Notes: generated from the sequence alone by a model not told the origin. DNA of 64,000 bases from JAGRGG01 sp965217265 (GCA_965217265.1 CBDCHP010000011.1:744001-808000); one strand, 5' to 3'. Positions 40,890 through 50,803 are shown, counted from the stretch's first letter. Translations and numbers: made by a program.

Positions 40890-42785
40890 CTAGCGGCCCA
40901 TCCGGATCAGCTCGTCGAGCAGTTCGCTCGTGATGCCGATCAGGCGGGCGGAGACGGAATAGGCTTGTTGATACATCTGCAACTTGGAGAGTTCCTCGTC
41001 CAGGTTGACGCCGGAGACGGCGCCCTGGCGAAAGCGCAGGTCCTCGACCAGCGCCCGGTCGGCTCCCTCGATCATCCCGGCCCGGGCGATCTCGGTCGCG
41101 TTGACCGCGACGACGTCGTTGACGTAGCCGCTGAGCGACTTCGTCCCGCCGGCAATCCTGCCGCGATCCACCGTCTGCACGCCCTCCCCCACCGCGTCGG
41201 CGAGTGCCCGCAGGCCGCGCGTGTCGCCGGCGCCGCCGACGACCTTACTGGCATCGTCGCCGACCGTCACGCCGGCGCCACGATCGACGGCGACGTTGGC
41301 GACCAGCTTCGGGTCGGCCTTGATGTCGGCCCGCACGTCGAGGTCGACCCCGGCCGGGCTGCCGCGCGTGACGAGGTTGTTGAGACCTAAGTAGTGGGCG
41401 AAGCCGTAGTCGAGGCTGCGGCCGGGCGTGGCAACCGTGATCGCGCTGGTGCCAGCATCCAGCGCCATGCGGTAGGGTTGACCGGAACTGTCGGTGCCGA
41501 GGCTGATCGTGAAGCTGTTGGCGGCGGCGTCATAAGTCGCCGTGCCGACCCCGCCTAAGCCCGCGTTGATCGCAACCTCAAGGTCGGCGGGCGTGCTGAT
41601 GCCGCCGACGTCGATCGCGATGTCGGCGGCGATGATACCCGCACCGTCGATCACCGTGAGGTAGCCCGTGCCGGCAGCAGCCGTCACCATTCCAGTCTGC
41701 GGCGCGCCGGTCAGGGTCTGCGGCAGCGGGTGGGGGACGGCGTTGTTGTGCGCCTTGTTGAGGCTGTATTCGAGGATGACGCCGGTCTCGGTCAACTGGT
41801 CGGCGAGCCCCGGCAGGTAGCGGTCGCGGACCTCGAACAGGGCGGCGAGGCGGCCGCCGGTGAGGGGCTGAACGATGCGCTGGTCCGCGTCCGGCACCGC
41901 GTCGGCCATGAGTTCCGGCGTCAGGTCGGCGCGCACGCCGCCGCTGACCAGGACCTCGCCGACGGCGGCGGGCTTGGGGCCGCCGGTCGCGGGGTCGAGC
42001 TGGTCTTGGGTGTAGACCGTCACCGGCCCGAAGGCCGTCGCGGCGTCGACCTGCGGGGCCGCCGTGTAGTCGAGGTGGCGCGGGATGTATTCGAGCAGCG
42101 CCCTGCCCTGGACGGTGTAGACCGCGATCCGGTCGTTGTCCAAGGTGGCGGTCTTGATGTCGAGCTTCTGCGCCAAGGAGGTCAACAGGGCGTCGCGGCG
42201 GTCGAGCAGTTCGGGCTTCTCGCCCAGCCGCGCGAACTCGCCGTTGAGGTCGTGCAGGGCCTTGAGCTCGGTGTTGATCGTGTCGATCGACTGCTTGATC
42301 TCGGCGTCGAGGTCGTGGCGCATCTCCTGCACGGTCGCGTGGTCGGCGCGCAACTGCCCGGTCAGGTCGGCGACCGCGTTGACGAGCGCCCCCCGGCTCG
42401 CGAGCTGCTCGGGGTTGTTGGCGAGCCCTTCGAGTGCCACGACCGTGTCGCGCAGCTTGGCGCTCAAGCCCCGGCTGGTGCTGCCGGGCTCGCCGAACAC
42501 GCTCGCGTCCACCCGGTCGAGCGCCGCCTTCAGGCGCTCGGTGCGGCCGAACGCGCTCTCCTGGCGGCGCAGTTCGGCGTTGAGGTACTGGTCCGCGACC
42601 CGGGTCGTGTCCGCGATTGTGACGCCCCGGCCCTCGCCGTCGAGGACGCGGGTCGCGAGGTTCACGTTCTTGCGGCTGAACCCCTCGGTGTTGGCGTTGG
42701 CGACGTTGTTGGCGACGACGCCGAGCGCCCGCTGCGACGCGGCGAGGCCCGAGGTCGCGGTGAAGAGGCTTGAATACAGGCTCAT
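40890..42785 (-). CDS. flgK: Flagellar hook-associated protein FlgK
   Basis: A 631-residue HAP1. The N-terminal D0 helix contains SLFTATSGLAASQRALGVVA, NNVANANTEGFSRKNVN. The central region is variable, and the C-terminal helix has SGVNLDEELSKLQMYQQAYS and ends ITSELLDELIRMGR. FlgK is the first junction protein on the hook. It sits ten bases after the flgN-like gene in the operon. Confidence 0.96.
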   Translation of the reverse strand: MSLYSSLFTATSGLAASQRALGVVANNVANANTEGFSRKNVNLATRVLDGEGRGVTIADTTRVADQYLNAELRRQESAFGRTERLKAALDRVDASVFGEPGSTSRGLSAKLRDTVVALEGLANNPEQLASRGALVNAVADLTGQLRADHATVQEMRHDLDAEIKQSIDTINTELKALHDLNGEFARLGEKPELLDRRDALLTSLAQKLDIKTATLDNDRIAVYTVQGRALLEYIPRHLDYTAAPQVDAATAFGPVTVYTQDQLDPATGGPKPAAVGEVLVSGGVRADLTPELMADAVPDADQRIVQPLTGGRLAALFEVRDRYLPGLADQLTETGVILEYSLNKAHNNAVPHPLPQTLTGAPQTGMVTAAAGTGYLTVIDGAGIIAADIAIDVGGISTPADLEVAINAGLGGVGTATYDAAANSFTISLGTDSSGQPYRMALDAGTSAITVATPGRSLDYGFAHYLGLNNLVTRGSPAGVDLDVRADIKADPKLVANVAVDRGAGVTVGDDASKVVGGAGDTRGLRALADAVGEGVQTVDRGRIAGGTKSLSGYVNDVVAVNATEIARAGMIEGADRALVEDLRFRQGAVSGVNLDEELSKLQMYQQAYSVSARLIGITSELLDELIRMGR

Positions 42786-42795
42786 CGGGGCTGTC

Positions 42796-43173
42796 CTAGA
42801 TATGCTCGTTGAGGGTCACCGGCGCCGTGCCGCCGGCTTGGCCGCCGTAGGGGGTGGCGTGCGCCGCCTCGCTCAGGCGCCGCACCACGCCCTCGACGAC
42901 GTTGCGCGCCGCGGCGAGCGTCAGGGCGTTTTGGCGGATGCGGGCGTCGAGCGTCCGTAGCGGCCCGATCGCCTCGGGCGGGAGCTTCGCCGTCGGGGCT
43001 TGGCGCAGGCGGCGCACCTCGCGCTCGTAGGCCTCGACGAGGCCGGACTTCTCGGCCTGGATCGCGTCGAGGTTGCGCAGCGCCATGCCGTGCACGGCCG
43101 CGGTCTCGCGCTCCAGCACCGCCGTCAGGCGGCGGACGAGGTCGAGGAAGGCGTTCGTGTGTTCAAGGGTCAT
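42796..43173 (-). CDS. flgN: FlgN-like export chaperone
   Basis: A 125-residue, mostly helical protein directly before flgK. A coiled-coil stretch (about 3-60) contains LTAVLERETAAVHGMALRNL and the typical FlgN-type IQAEKSGLVEAYE. A second helix (about 70-105) precedes a disordered Gly/Thr-rich tail. FlgN holds FlgK and FlgL for export. The assignment rests on length, helix pattern and position. It overlaps flgJ by four bases. Confidence 0.78.
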   Translation of the reverse strand: MTLEHTNAFLDLVRRLTAVLERETAAVHGMALRNLDAIQAEKSGLVEAYEREVRRLRQAPTAKLPPEAIGPLRTLDARIRQNALTLAAARNVVEGVVRRLSEAAHATPYGGQAGGTAPVTLNEHI

Positions 43174-43463
43174 TGCGTCGTCTCCTGAAGGCGCAGCATC
43201 TCGCGCAACACGGCGTCGGCGACGCCGATCCCGCCGCTGCGGCTGATGAGCTTGGCGTATTCCTGCTGCAACAGGCCGCCAAACGGGTTGTCGTCGCCGG
43301 CGCCGATGCCCTGGTTGCCGTCGAGGCCGGCGCCCATCGCGTTGAGGATCTGGGCGAGGAAGACGCTCTCGAATTCCTCGGCCGCCTCGCGCAGCTTCGC
43401 ATTGTCGCCGGTGACTTTGGGTGCCGCCGCCTTGACGGCGGCGCTGTTCAAGGGTTCGACCAT
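43170..43463 (-). CDS. flgJ: Rod-binding protein, FlgJ N-terminal domain only
   Basis: A 97-residue rod-binding protein with the family motif LREAAEEFESVFLAQILNAM (about 25-44) and a downstream GGLLQQEYAKLISRSGGIGV region. The muramidase domain of enterobacterial FlgJ is absent, as usual in alphaproteobacteria, where a separate lytic enzyme is used. The start is the ATG at 43463; a GTG at 43469 inside a GTGA overlap with flgI is also possible. Confidence 0.88.
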   Translation of the reverse strand: MVEPLNSAAVKAAAPKVTGDNAKLREAAEEFESVFLAQILNAMGAGLDGNQGIGAGDDNPFGGLLQQEYAKLISRSGGIGVADAVLREMLRLQETTQ

Positions 43464-43465
43464 CC

Positions 43466-44572
43466 TCACATCACCTCGATTTCGGCCTGCAGGGCGCCCG
43501 CCGCCCTGATCGCCTGGATGATGCCGATCATGTCGCGCGGGCCGACGCCGAGCGCGTTCAGGCCGTCGACGAGCTGGTCGAGGGTGACGTTGGGCTCCAA
43601 GACCACCATGCGCTTGTCGGCGTCGTCGTCGACCTCGACCGCGGTACGCGGCTCGACCGCCGTCACGCCGTCGGAGAAGGGGGCCGGCTGGACGATGTTC
43701 GGCGCCTCGGTGACGCGCACGGTGAGGTTGCCCTGCGCCACGGCGACCCGGCTGATGCGGACGTTGTCGCCCATGACGATGATGCCGGCGCTCTCGTCGA
43801 TGACGATCCGGGCCGAGGTGTCGGGCTCGACGCGAAGCTGCTCGATCTCGGTCAGGAGCCGGGCCGAGGCGCCGCGGTAGGCGTCCGGCACCGGCACGAC
43901 GACGGTCGAGGGGTCGAGCGCCCGGGCGGGGTTGCCGCCGAGGCGGGCGTTGATCGCGTCCGCGACCCGCTGCGCCGTCGTGAGGTCGGGGTTGCGCAGG
44001 GCCAAGCGCAGTTCGGCCATGTCGTCGAGGGCGAACACGACCTCGCGCTCGACGATGGCGCCGGCCGGGATGCGCGCGCCCGTCGGCACGCCGCGGGTCA
44101 CCGTCTCGGCCTGACCGCCGGCGCTAAAGCCGCCGACGGTGAGCGCCCCTTGCCCCACGGCGTAGACCTCGCCGTCGGCGCCGACGAGCGGGGTCACGAG
44201 GAGCGTGCCGCCCAACAGCGACTTCGCGTCGCCGAGGGCGCTCACCTGCACGTCGATCCGCCCGCCCTGCCGCGCGAACGGCGGCAGGGTCGCCGTCACC
44301 ATGACGGCGGCGACGTTCTTCGTGTTGAGGTTGTTGCCGCGCGTGCTGACGCCCAAGCGCTCCAGCATGGCAACGAGGCTCTCTTGCGTGAAGACCGCGT
44401 TGCGCAGGCTGTCGCCCGTGCCGTTCAGGCCGACGACGAGGCCGTAGCCGACCAGCATGTTCTCGCGGATGCCCTCGAAGTCGGTGATGTCCTTGATCCG
44501 AACCGAGGCCGAGGCCGGCGGGGCGAGGCCGAGCCAGACGAGGGCGAGGGCGAGGGCGAAGATGGGGCGCAT
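43466..44572 (-). CDS. flgI: Flagellar P-ring protein FlgI
   Basis: A 368-residue secreted protein. It has a signal peptide (about 1-22, ending PPASASV), then RIKDITDFEGIRENMLVGYG and LVVGLNGTGDSLRNAVFTQE. Later come the conserved NTKNVAAVMVTATLPPFARQ, VSALGDAKSLLGGTLLVTPL and the C-terminal LVDGLNALGVGPRDMIGIIQ. It forms the periplasmic P ring. The start at 44572 begins the signal peptide; the frame is open to 44608 without signal features. It is the first gene of the operon, behind a sigma-54-type promoter. Confidence 0.97.
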   Translation of the reverse strand: MRPIFALALALVWLGLAPPASASVRIKDITDFEGIRENMLVGYGLVVGLNGTGDSLRNAVFTQESLVAMLERLGVSTRGNNLNTKNVAAVMVTATLPPFARQGGRIDVQVSALGDAKSLLGGTLLVTPLVGADGEVYAVGQGALTVGGFSAGGQAETVTRGVPTGARIPAGAIVEREVVFALDDMAELRLALRNPDLTTAQRVADAINARLGGNPARALDPSTVVVPVPDAYRGASARLLTEIEQLRVEPDTSARIVIDESAGIIVMGDNVRISRVAVAQGNLTVRVTEAPNIVQPAPFSDGVTAVEPRTAVEVDDDADKRMVVLEPNVTLDQLVDGLNALGVGPRDMIGIIQAIRAAGALQAEIEVM

Positions 44573-44614
44573 GAGACAAACCTGTGCAGTGGTGCCGTCG
44601 TTGCGCACCTCTCA

Positions 44615-44630
44615 TGCGAAGCCCGTGCCA
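44615..44630 (-). promoter_or_regulatory. Sigma-54-type promoter for the flgI operon
   Basis: On the minus strand, TGGCACG-N4-TCGCA: the -24 element is perfect, the spacing is right, and one mismatch lies in the -12 element (TCGC for TTGC). It ends 42 bases before the flgI start codon. Confidence 0.72.
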
Positions 44631-44651
44631 ACCCTTTGTTTACCATGAAAT

Positions 44652-44668
44652 GCCCGGTCGCCGGGCAG
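44652..44668. other. Inverted repeat between the flgI promoter and the upstream palindrome
   Basis: TGCCCGG-TCG-CCGGGCA, a perfect 7-bp inverted repeat in the flgI-fliX spacer, between the sigma-54 promoter and the candidate FlbD site. It could be an additional regulator site (IHF-type bends would be AT-rich, so not IHF). Confidence 0.35.
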
Positions 44669-44696
44669 CAAGAACCCGGCAGTTTCGTCCGCTCGG

Positions 44697-44719
44697 CGGC
44701 AAAACTTGCCGGCAAGCGG
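44697..44719. promoter_or_regulatory. Palindromic site in the flgI-fliX spacer (candidate FlbD enhancer)
   Basis: It matches the site at 8873-8895 upstream of fliK at 21 of 23 positions, including the whole TTGCCGGCAAGCGG half. The palindrome TTGCCGGCAA is at 44706-44715. It lies 67 bases upstream of the -24 element of the flgI promoter, within the normal range of a sigma-54 enhancer. Confidence 0.6.
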
Positions 44720-44825
44720 ACGACCCACTCATTCCGCCCCGACCCGGGGCGATTGAGGTGTCCTTGATAAGCGCAAAGGTTTAAGGTCGTTGACGTATGG
44801 CAACCGATGGTATAGGGGCAAGAGG

Positions 44826-45257
44826 GTGCGGATCACCAACAACAAGGCGCCCGCGCGATCGCACGGCGTCGGCGCGGCCCGATCGCGCGACGGCGGCACC
44901 GCCGGGGCGACCAAGGCCGGCGGCCCCGCGTCGAGCGCCGCCACGTCCCAGGCGGCGGCGCTGACCTCGCTCGGCGCGATCTTGAGCGTGCAGGGCGTGG
45001 ACGACGCCCTGGAGGGACGGCGGCGGACGGCGCGGCGGGGCTCCGTCCTGCTCGACGGCCTCGACGATTTGCGCCTAGCCCTGCTCGACGGCGCCCTGCC
45101 GCCCGAGGCGCTGCCGCGGCTGCGGCGCCTGTTGTCGTCCGGCGAGATGGACGACGGCAGCGACGCGTCCAAGGCGCTCATCGCCGAGATCGAACTGCGG
45201 GTCGAGGTCGAACTGGCCAAGATCGAGTGCGCGCTCAATCGGGAGAGGGGGGAATGA
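44826..45257 (+). CDS. fliX: Flagellar assembly regulator FliX
   Basis: A 143-residue FliX. A variable polar N-terminus is followed by the conserved helical core LGAILSVQGVDDALEGRRRT, then RRGSVLLDGLDDLRLALLDG and the typical ending ALIAEIELRVEVELAKIE. FliX senses assembly of the class II basal body and controls FlbD in Caulobacter. It is divergent from flgI, as in Caulobacter. The GTG at 44826 follows AGGGGCAAGAG; a TTG at 44790 is an alternative. Its TGA is the first triplet of repeat copy 9. Confidence 0.9.
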   Translation: MRITNNKAPARSHGVGAARSRDGGTAGATKAGGPASSAATSQAAALTSLGAILSVQGVDDALEGRRRTARRGSVLLDGLDDLRLALLDGALPPEALPRLRRLLSSGEMDDGSDASKALIAEIELRVEVELAKIECALNRERGE

Positions 45258-45405
45258 ACGCTTCGCGTCCGCTGCGCGGGGCTTTCTCTTTCTCTCTTTT
45301 GCTACTTGTCGTCGGAGATTGGGTCCTCGGCGCCCCGGCCAACCTCCTACGTTAACACTGGCAAAAAGAAAAAAGCCCGCGCGGCGAGCGCACGCGAAGC
45401 GTTCA
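45255..45405. repeat. Palindromic intergenic element, copy 9 (beta arm left, alpha arm right)
   Basis: TGAACGCTTCGCGTCCGCT and CTTTCTCTTTCTCTCTTTTGC on the left; GCAAAAAGAAAAAAGCCCGC and GCGCACGCGAAGCGTTCA on the right. The core is of the copy 8 type (TACTTGTCGTCGG and CCTACGTTAACACTGGC). Both end triplets serve as TGA stops, for fliX (plus strand) and the response regulator (minus strand). Confidence 0.9.
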
Positions 45406-46095
45406 CCCCGATCGAGCGAGCTTGTAGCCACCTGGTTCGGTGAGAAGGATGCGGTTGGCCCCGCCCGCGGGCTCGATCTTCTGCCGCAGGCGGTAGATGT
45501 GGGTTTCGAGCGTGTGGGTGCTGACCGCGGCGTTGTAGCCCCAGACCTCGCCCAAGAGCCGCTCGCGCGGCACCGGCCGGTCGCCGGTGCGGTAGAGGTA
45601 CTTCAAGATGCCGGTCTCCTTCTCGGTCAGCCGGATCTTCTTGCCCGCCGCCGTCGTCAGCATCTTGGTCGCCGGGTGGAAGCTGTAGGGGCCGATCTGG
45701 AACACGGCGTCGTCGGACAGTTCGAACTGGCGCAGTTGGGCGCGGATGCGCGCGGTGAGCAGGCTCAAGCGCACCGGCTTCGCGACGTAGTCGTTGGCGC
45801 CGGCGTCCAGCCCTTGGATCGCGTCGGCGTCGTCAGCCAGCGCGGTCAACATGATTATCGGTGCCTTGATCCCGTCGGCGCGCAGGCGGCGGCACAGTTC
45901 GCGCCCGTCCATGTCGGGCAGGCCGACGTCGAGGACGAGGAGGTCGAAGCCGCCCTTGCCGGCCGCCTCCAGCCCGGCCGCCGCCGTCGCCGCCGCCACG
46001 ACCTCGAAGCCCTCGCGCCGGGTCAGTTGGTTGGCCAGTTCGTCGCGAAAATCGTCGCTGTCGTCAACGATCAGGAGGCGTTGGCTCGTGGTCAT
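45403..46095 (-). CDS. OmpR-family response regulator, orphan
   Basis: A 230-residue two-domain regulator. The receiver (about 1-120) has the acidic pair in LLIVDDSDDF, the phosphoacceptor Asp in LVLDVGLPDMDG (about 55), the Thr in IIMLTALADD and the Lys in NDYVAKPV, all intact. A winged-helix domain (about 130-228) has LTEKETGILKYLYRTGDRPV and THTLETHIYRLRQKIEP. No histidine kinase lies next to it. The ATG at 46095 is chosen by the fold boundary. The stop triplet is the end of repeat copy 9. Confidence 0.93.
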   Translation of the reverse strand: MTTSQRLLIVDDSDDFRDELANQLTRREGFEVVAAATAAAGLEAAGKGGFDLLVLDVGLPDMDGRELCRRLRADGIKAPIIMLTALADDADAIQGLDAGANDYVAKPVRLSLLTARIRAQLRQFELSDDAVFQIGPYSFHPATKMLTTAAGKKIRLTEKETGILKYLYRTGDRPVPRERLLGEVWGYNAAVSTHTLETHIYRLRQKIEPAGGANRILLTEPGGYKLARSG

Positions 46096-46210
46096 GAGGG
46101 CGTCACCCGAAGCTTGGCGCGAACGTTCGGACGCTAATCCTAACGGCGATGCTTTGCCGCGTGAAGCCATTGGCTTTGCCGCGCGCGCGATGGGCGCTAC
46201 AAAGAACGTT

Positions 46211-46993
46211 ATGAGTACCATCGAACTTCACGCCCGCGCCTTCGGCGCCGGCGGCACGCCCTTGATCTTGTGCCACGGGCTCTTAGGCTCGTCGCGCAAT
46301 TGGCAAGCCCTCGCCAAGGGCTGGGGCCGGACGCGCCGCGTCTGCGCCGTCGACCTGCGCAACCACGGCGCGTCGCCGCACGACGAGGCGACGGACTATC
46401 CCGCCATGGCGGCCGATCTCGAAGCGCTCGTCGATGCGGAGGGCGGCGTCGCCGACGTGCTCGGCCACAGCATGGGCGGCAAGGCGGCGATGGCGCTCGC
46501 CCTGCGCTCGCCGGCGCGCGTCCGCCGCCTCGTCATCGCCGACATCGCGCCGATCGCCTACGACCACGGCTTCGAGGGCTACGTCGAGGCGCTGGCAGCG
46601 CTCGACCTGACGCGAATCACCCGGCGCAGCGAGGCCGACGCCGCCTTGGAGGAAAAGGTGCCCGAGCCGGCGATCCGCGCCTTTTTGTTGCAGAACCTCG
46701 ACGTCGGGACGGGGGCCGAGCCCGTCATCAAACCGAACTTGGACGTCCTGCGCCGCCACATGGACGCCATCACCGGCTGGCCGGAGGCGCTGGACGGGCT
46801 CGAACCCTATTCAGGGCCGACGCTCTTCATCCGGGGCGGTGCTTCGGACTATGTCGCAAAAGTCGGCATCGCCGCCGCCGAGCGGCTGTTCTCGAACATG
46901 CAAGTCGAGACGATCGAGGGCGTCGGCCACTGGCTCCACGCCGAGGCGCCGAAAGCCTTCACCGCCGTCGTCGACGCCTTCCTCGCCGACTGA
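46211..46993 (+). CDS. Alpha/beta-hydrolase (YbfF-like esterase)
   Basis: A 260-residue alpha/beta hydrolase. It has the oxyanion motif LILCHGLLGSSRNW (about 18-31), the family feature VDLRNHGASPH, the nucleophile elbow GHSMGG (about 92-97) and the C-terminal His in EGVGHWLHAEAP (about 240). It matches acyl-CoA/palmitoyl esterases of the YbfF type in length and motifs. Cytoplasmic. It is separated from glpD by 107 bases holding a likely operator, so it is probably not in that operon. Confidence 0.9.
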   Translation: MSTIELHARAFGAGGTPLILCHGLLGSSRNWQALAKGWGRTRRVCAVDLRNHGASPHDEATDYPAMAADLEALVDAEGGVADVLGHSMGGKAAMALALRSPARVRRLVIADIAPIAYDHGFEGYVEALAALDLTRITRRSEADAALEEKVPEPAIRAFLLQNLDVGTGAEPVIKPNLDVLRRHMDAITGWPEALDGLEPYSGPTLFIRGGASDYVAKVGIAAAERLFSNMQVETIEGVGHWLHAEAPKAFTAVVDAFLAD

Positions 46994-47007
46994 GAGCGGG
47001 CGGCGGC

Positions 47008-47023
47008 GGTTCGCAAACGAACC
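47008..47023. promoter_or_regulatory. GlpR-like operator 1 upstream of glpD
   Basis: GGTTCG-CAAA-CGAACC, a perfect inverted repeat whose TTCG-N4-CGAA core is that of DeoR-family GlpR operators. It lies about 78 bases before glpD. Confidence 0.65.
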
Positions 47024-47029
47024 GTCATA

Positions 47030-47045
47030 TTTTCGCTTGTGAAAA
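47030..47045. promoter_or_regulatory. GlpR-like operator 2 upstream of glpD
   Basis: TTTTCG-CTTG-TGAAAA, one mismatch from TTCG-N4-CGAA. Its centre is 22 bp (two helical turns) from operator 1. A TTGTGA hexamer that could act as -35 overlaps it (47038), with TATGTT 15 bases on (47059). Confidence 0.55.
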
Positions 47046-47100
47046 ATCCTGGCGTGACTATGTTCCGGGTCAACGGATCGAAGATCGTGGGGAGGGTCGC

Positions 47101-48617
47101 GTGGCATCGGCCGAACATTACGACCTGCTCGTCGTCGGCGGCGGGATCAATGGGGCCGGGATCGCGCGCGACGCCGCCGGGCGCGGCCTGTCGGTGCTTC
47201 TGGTCGAGAAGGACGATCTGGCGCGGCACACCTCGTCCTGGTCGTCCAAGCTGATCCACGGCGGCCTGCGCTACCTCGAACACTACGAGTTCCGCCTCGT
47301 GCGCGAGGCGCTGATCGAGCGTGAAGTGCTGCTGCGCGCGGCGCCGCACATCATCCGACCCCTCAACTTCGTCCTGCCGCACAGCCCCGAGCAGCGGCCG
47401 GCGTGGCTGGTCCGCCTCGGCCTCTTCCTCTACGACCATCTGGGCGGGCGCAAGATCCTGCCGGCGTCGAAGGGCGTTGACTTGGCGGCGCCCGGCCCCT
47501 TGGGCGACCCCTTGCAGGACTGGGTGACGCGGGGCTTCACCTACGCCGACGCCTCGGTCATGGACGGGCGCCTCGTCGCGCTCAACGCGCTCGATGCCAA
47601 GGAGCGCGGGGCGGAGGTGCTGACCCGGACCGCCTGCACCGCCGCCTGCCGGGTCGACGGTGCCTGGGAGGCCCTGATCGAGGGGCCGGCGGGTCGGCGC
47701 ACGATCAAGGCGCGCGCACTGGTCAACGCGGCCGGCCCCTGGGTCGAGCGCTTCCTGCGCCAAAGCCTGGGCAACAACGCTTCCAAGCACGTCCGCCTCG
47801 TCAAGGGCTCGCACCTCGTCGTGCCGCGGCTCTACGCCGGCGACCACCCCTACATCCTGCAAAACGACGACAAGCGGATCGTCTTCGTCATCCCCTTCGA
47901 GCGCGACTTCAGCCTGATCGGCACGACCGACGTCGAGTACGAGGGCGAGGCGGGGGACGTGCGTATCTCCGACGACGAGGCGGCTTACCTTTGCCGGGTC
48001 GTCAACCGCTACTTCAAGCACCAGACGAGGCCCGAGGACGCGGTCTGGACCTACTCGGGCGTGCGGCCGCTCTACGACGACGCCTCGGGCAACGCCTCGG
48101 CCGTGACGCGCGACTACGTCTTCGACCTCGACGAGGGCGAGGGCAAGGCGCCGCTGCTCTCGATCTTCGGCGGCAAGATCACGACCTACAGGAAGCTGGC
48201 CGAGCACGCGCTGGAGAAGTTGGCACCGCTCCTCGGCGCTTCGAGCGCGGGCTGGACGGCGAACGCGCCGCTGCCGGGGGGCGACATCCCGAACGCCGAC
48301 TTCGCCGGCTTCCTGCGCGGCCTGATGCGGGATTACCCCTTCCTGCCCGAAGCGATGGCAGACCGGATCGGGGGCGCCTACGGCACGCGCGCCCGGCGCT
48401 GGCTCGGCGATGCTGAGGCTTTGGCCGACCTCGGCGAGCACATCGGTTACGACCTCTACGCGGCCGAACTCGCCTACCTCGCCCAAGAGGAGTGGGCGGT
48501 GAGTGGTGAGGACGCGCTCATGCGGCGCTCGAAGCTGGGCCTGCACCTTGACGACGCCGCCAGGGCCAGGGCAGACGCCTGGATGCGCGACCACGCGCCT
48601 ATGCTCGAAGCGGCCGA

Positions 48618-48621
<4 letters not shown>
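47101..48621 (+). CDS. glpD: Aerobic glycerol-3-phosphate dehydrogenase
   Basis: A 506-residue FAD enzyme. The N-terminal dinucleotide motif is in LLVVGGGINGAGIARDAAGR, followed by LVEKDDLARHTSSWSSKLIH and GGLRYLEHYEFRLVREAL. It oxidises glycerol 3-phosphate to dihydroxyacetone phosphate at the membrane and feeds electrons to ubiquinone. The GTG at 47101 follows GGGGAGGGTCGC. It is the first gene of glpD-glpSTPQUV and overlaps glpS by four bases. glpK and glpR are not in the window. Confidence 0.96.
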
Positions 48622-49709
<1,088 letters not shown>

Positions 49710-49714
49710 CGCCC

Positions 49715-50803
49715 GTGGCCCGCATCGCCTTCGACAAGCTCGCCCACAGCTACGCGCCCCGCGTCGAGACGCCGGCCGACTACGCCCTAAAACGCATGGA
49801 CTTCGCCTGGGAGGACGGCGGCGCCTACGCGCTGTTGGGGCCGTCCGGCTGCGGCAAGTCGACCTTGCTCAACATCATCTCGGGGTTGCTCAGGCCGAGC
49901 GAGGGCCGCGTCCTCTACGACGGCCGCGACGTGACCGACCTGAAGCCGGCGCAGCGCAACATCGCCCAGGTGTTCCAGTTTCCGGTCATCTACGACACGA
50001 TGAGCGTCTTCGAGAATCTGGCGTTTCCCTTGCGCAACCGCGGCGTGCCCAAGGACGCGGTCGAGCGGCGCGTCGCCGAGGTCGGGGCGATGCTGGATCT
50101 CGGCACGATGCTGGATCGGCGGGCGGCTAACCTCACCGCCGACCAGAAGCAGAAGATCTCGATGGGCCGGGGGCTGGTGCGCGAGGACGTGGCGGCGATC
50201 CTGTTCGACGAGCCCTTGACCGTCATCGACCCGCACCTGAAGTGGCTGTTGCGCCGCAAGCTGAAGGAAGTGCACGGCCGCTTCAAGCACACGATGGTCT
50301 ACGTCACCCACGACCAGAACGAGGCGCTCACCTTCGCCGACCGCGTCGTCGTCATGTTCGACGGCGAGGTCGTGCAGCAGGGCAGCCCGCAGGACCTGTT
50401 CGAGCGGCCCGAGCACCGCTTCGTCGGCTACTTCATCGGCTCGCCCGGGATGAACTTCCTGCCCTGCCGCCTCGGCGACGGCGGCCTCGTCATCGAGGGC
50501 ACCGACCTCGTCATGGGCGACCCCTGGGCCGGGGCCGCGCGGGCGCACGCCGAAGCCGGGCACGAGATCGGCGTCCGGCCCGAGCACGTCGAAGTCAAGG
50601 ACGCCTTCGATCCCGACGCACTCGGCGCCAAAGTGTTGAGGGTCGAGGACTTGGGCAACTTCAAGCTCGTCACCGCCGGGATCGGCCCGCACAAGATCAA
50701 GGCGAAGCTGCCCGAGGACCGGCCGGTGCCGGGCGAGACGGCGTGGCTCGGCTTCAATCCCGACTTCACCCGGCTCTACGCAAACGGTCGGATGGTCGTT
50801 TAA
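49715..50803 (+). CDS. glpT: Glycerol ABC transporter ATP-binding protein GlpT
   Basis: A 362-residue ATPase with standard Walker A GPSGCGKST (about 45) and Q-loop VFQFPVIYD. The signature is weak: NLTADQKQKISMGRGL in place of LSGGQ. Walker B is ILFDEPLTV, the switch His is in VYVTHDQNEAL, and a TOBE domain is present. The two ATPases GlpS and GlpT are each altered at one site (GlpS Walker A, GlpT signature), as expected for a heterodimer with unequal ATP sites. GTG start five bases after glpS. This is not the E. coli antiporter GlpT. Confidence 0.92.
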   Translation: MARIAFDKLAHSYAPRVETPADYALKRMDFAWEDGGAYALLGPSGCGKSTLLNIISGLLRPSEGRVLYDGRDVTDLKPAQRNIAQVFQFPVIYDTMSVFENLAFPLRNRGVPKDAVERRVAEVGAMLDLGTMLDRRAANLTADQKQKISMGRGLVREDVAAILFDEPLTVIDPHLKWLLRRKLKEVHGRFKHTMVYVTHDQNEALTFADRVVVMFDGEVVQQGSPQDLFERPEHRFVGYFIGSPGMNFLPCRLGDGGLVIEGTDLVMGDPWAGAARAHAEAGHEIGVRPEHVEVKDAFDPDALGAKVLRVEDLGNFKLVTAGIGPHKIKAKLPEDRPVPGETAWLGFNPDFTRLYANGRMVV

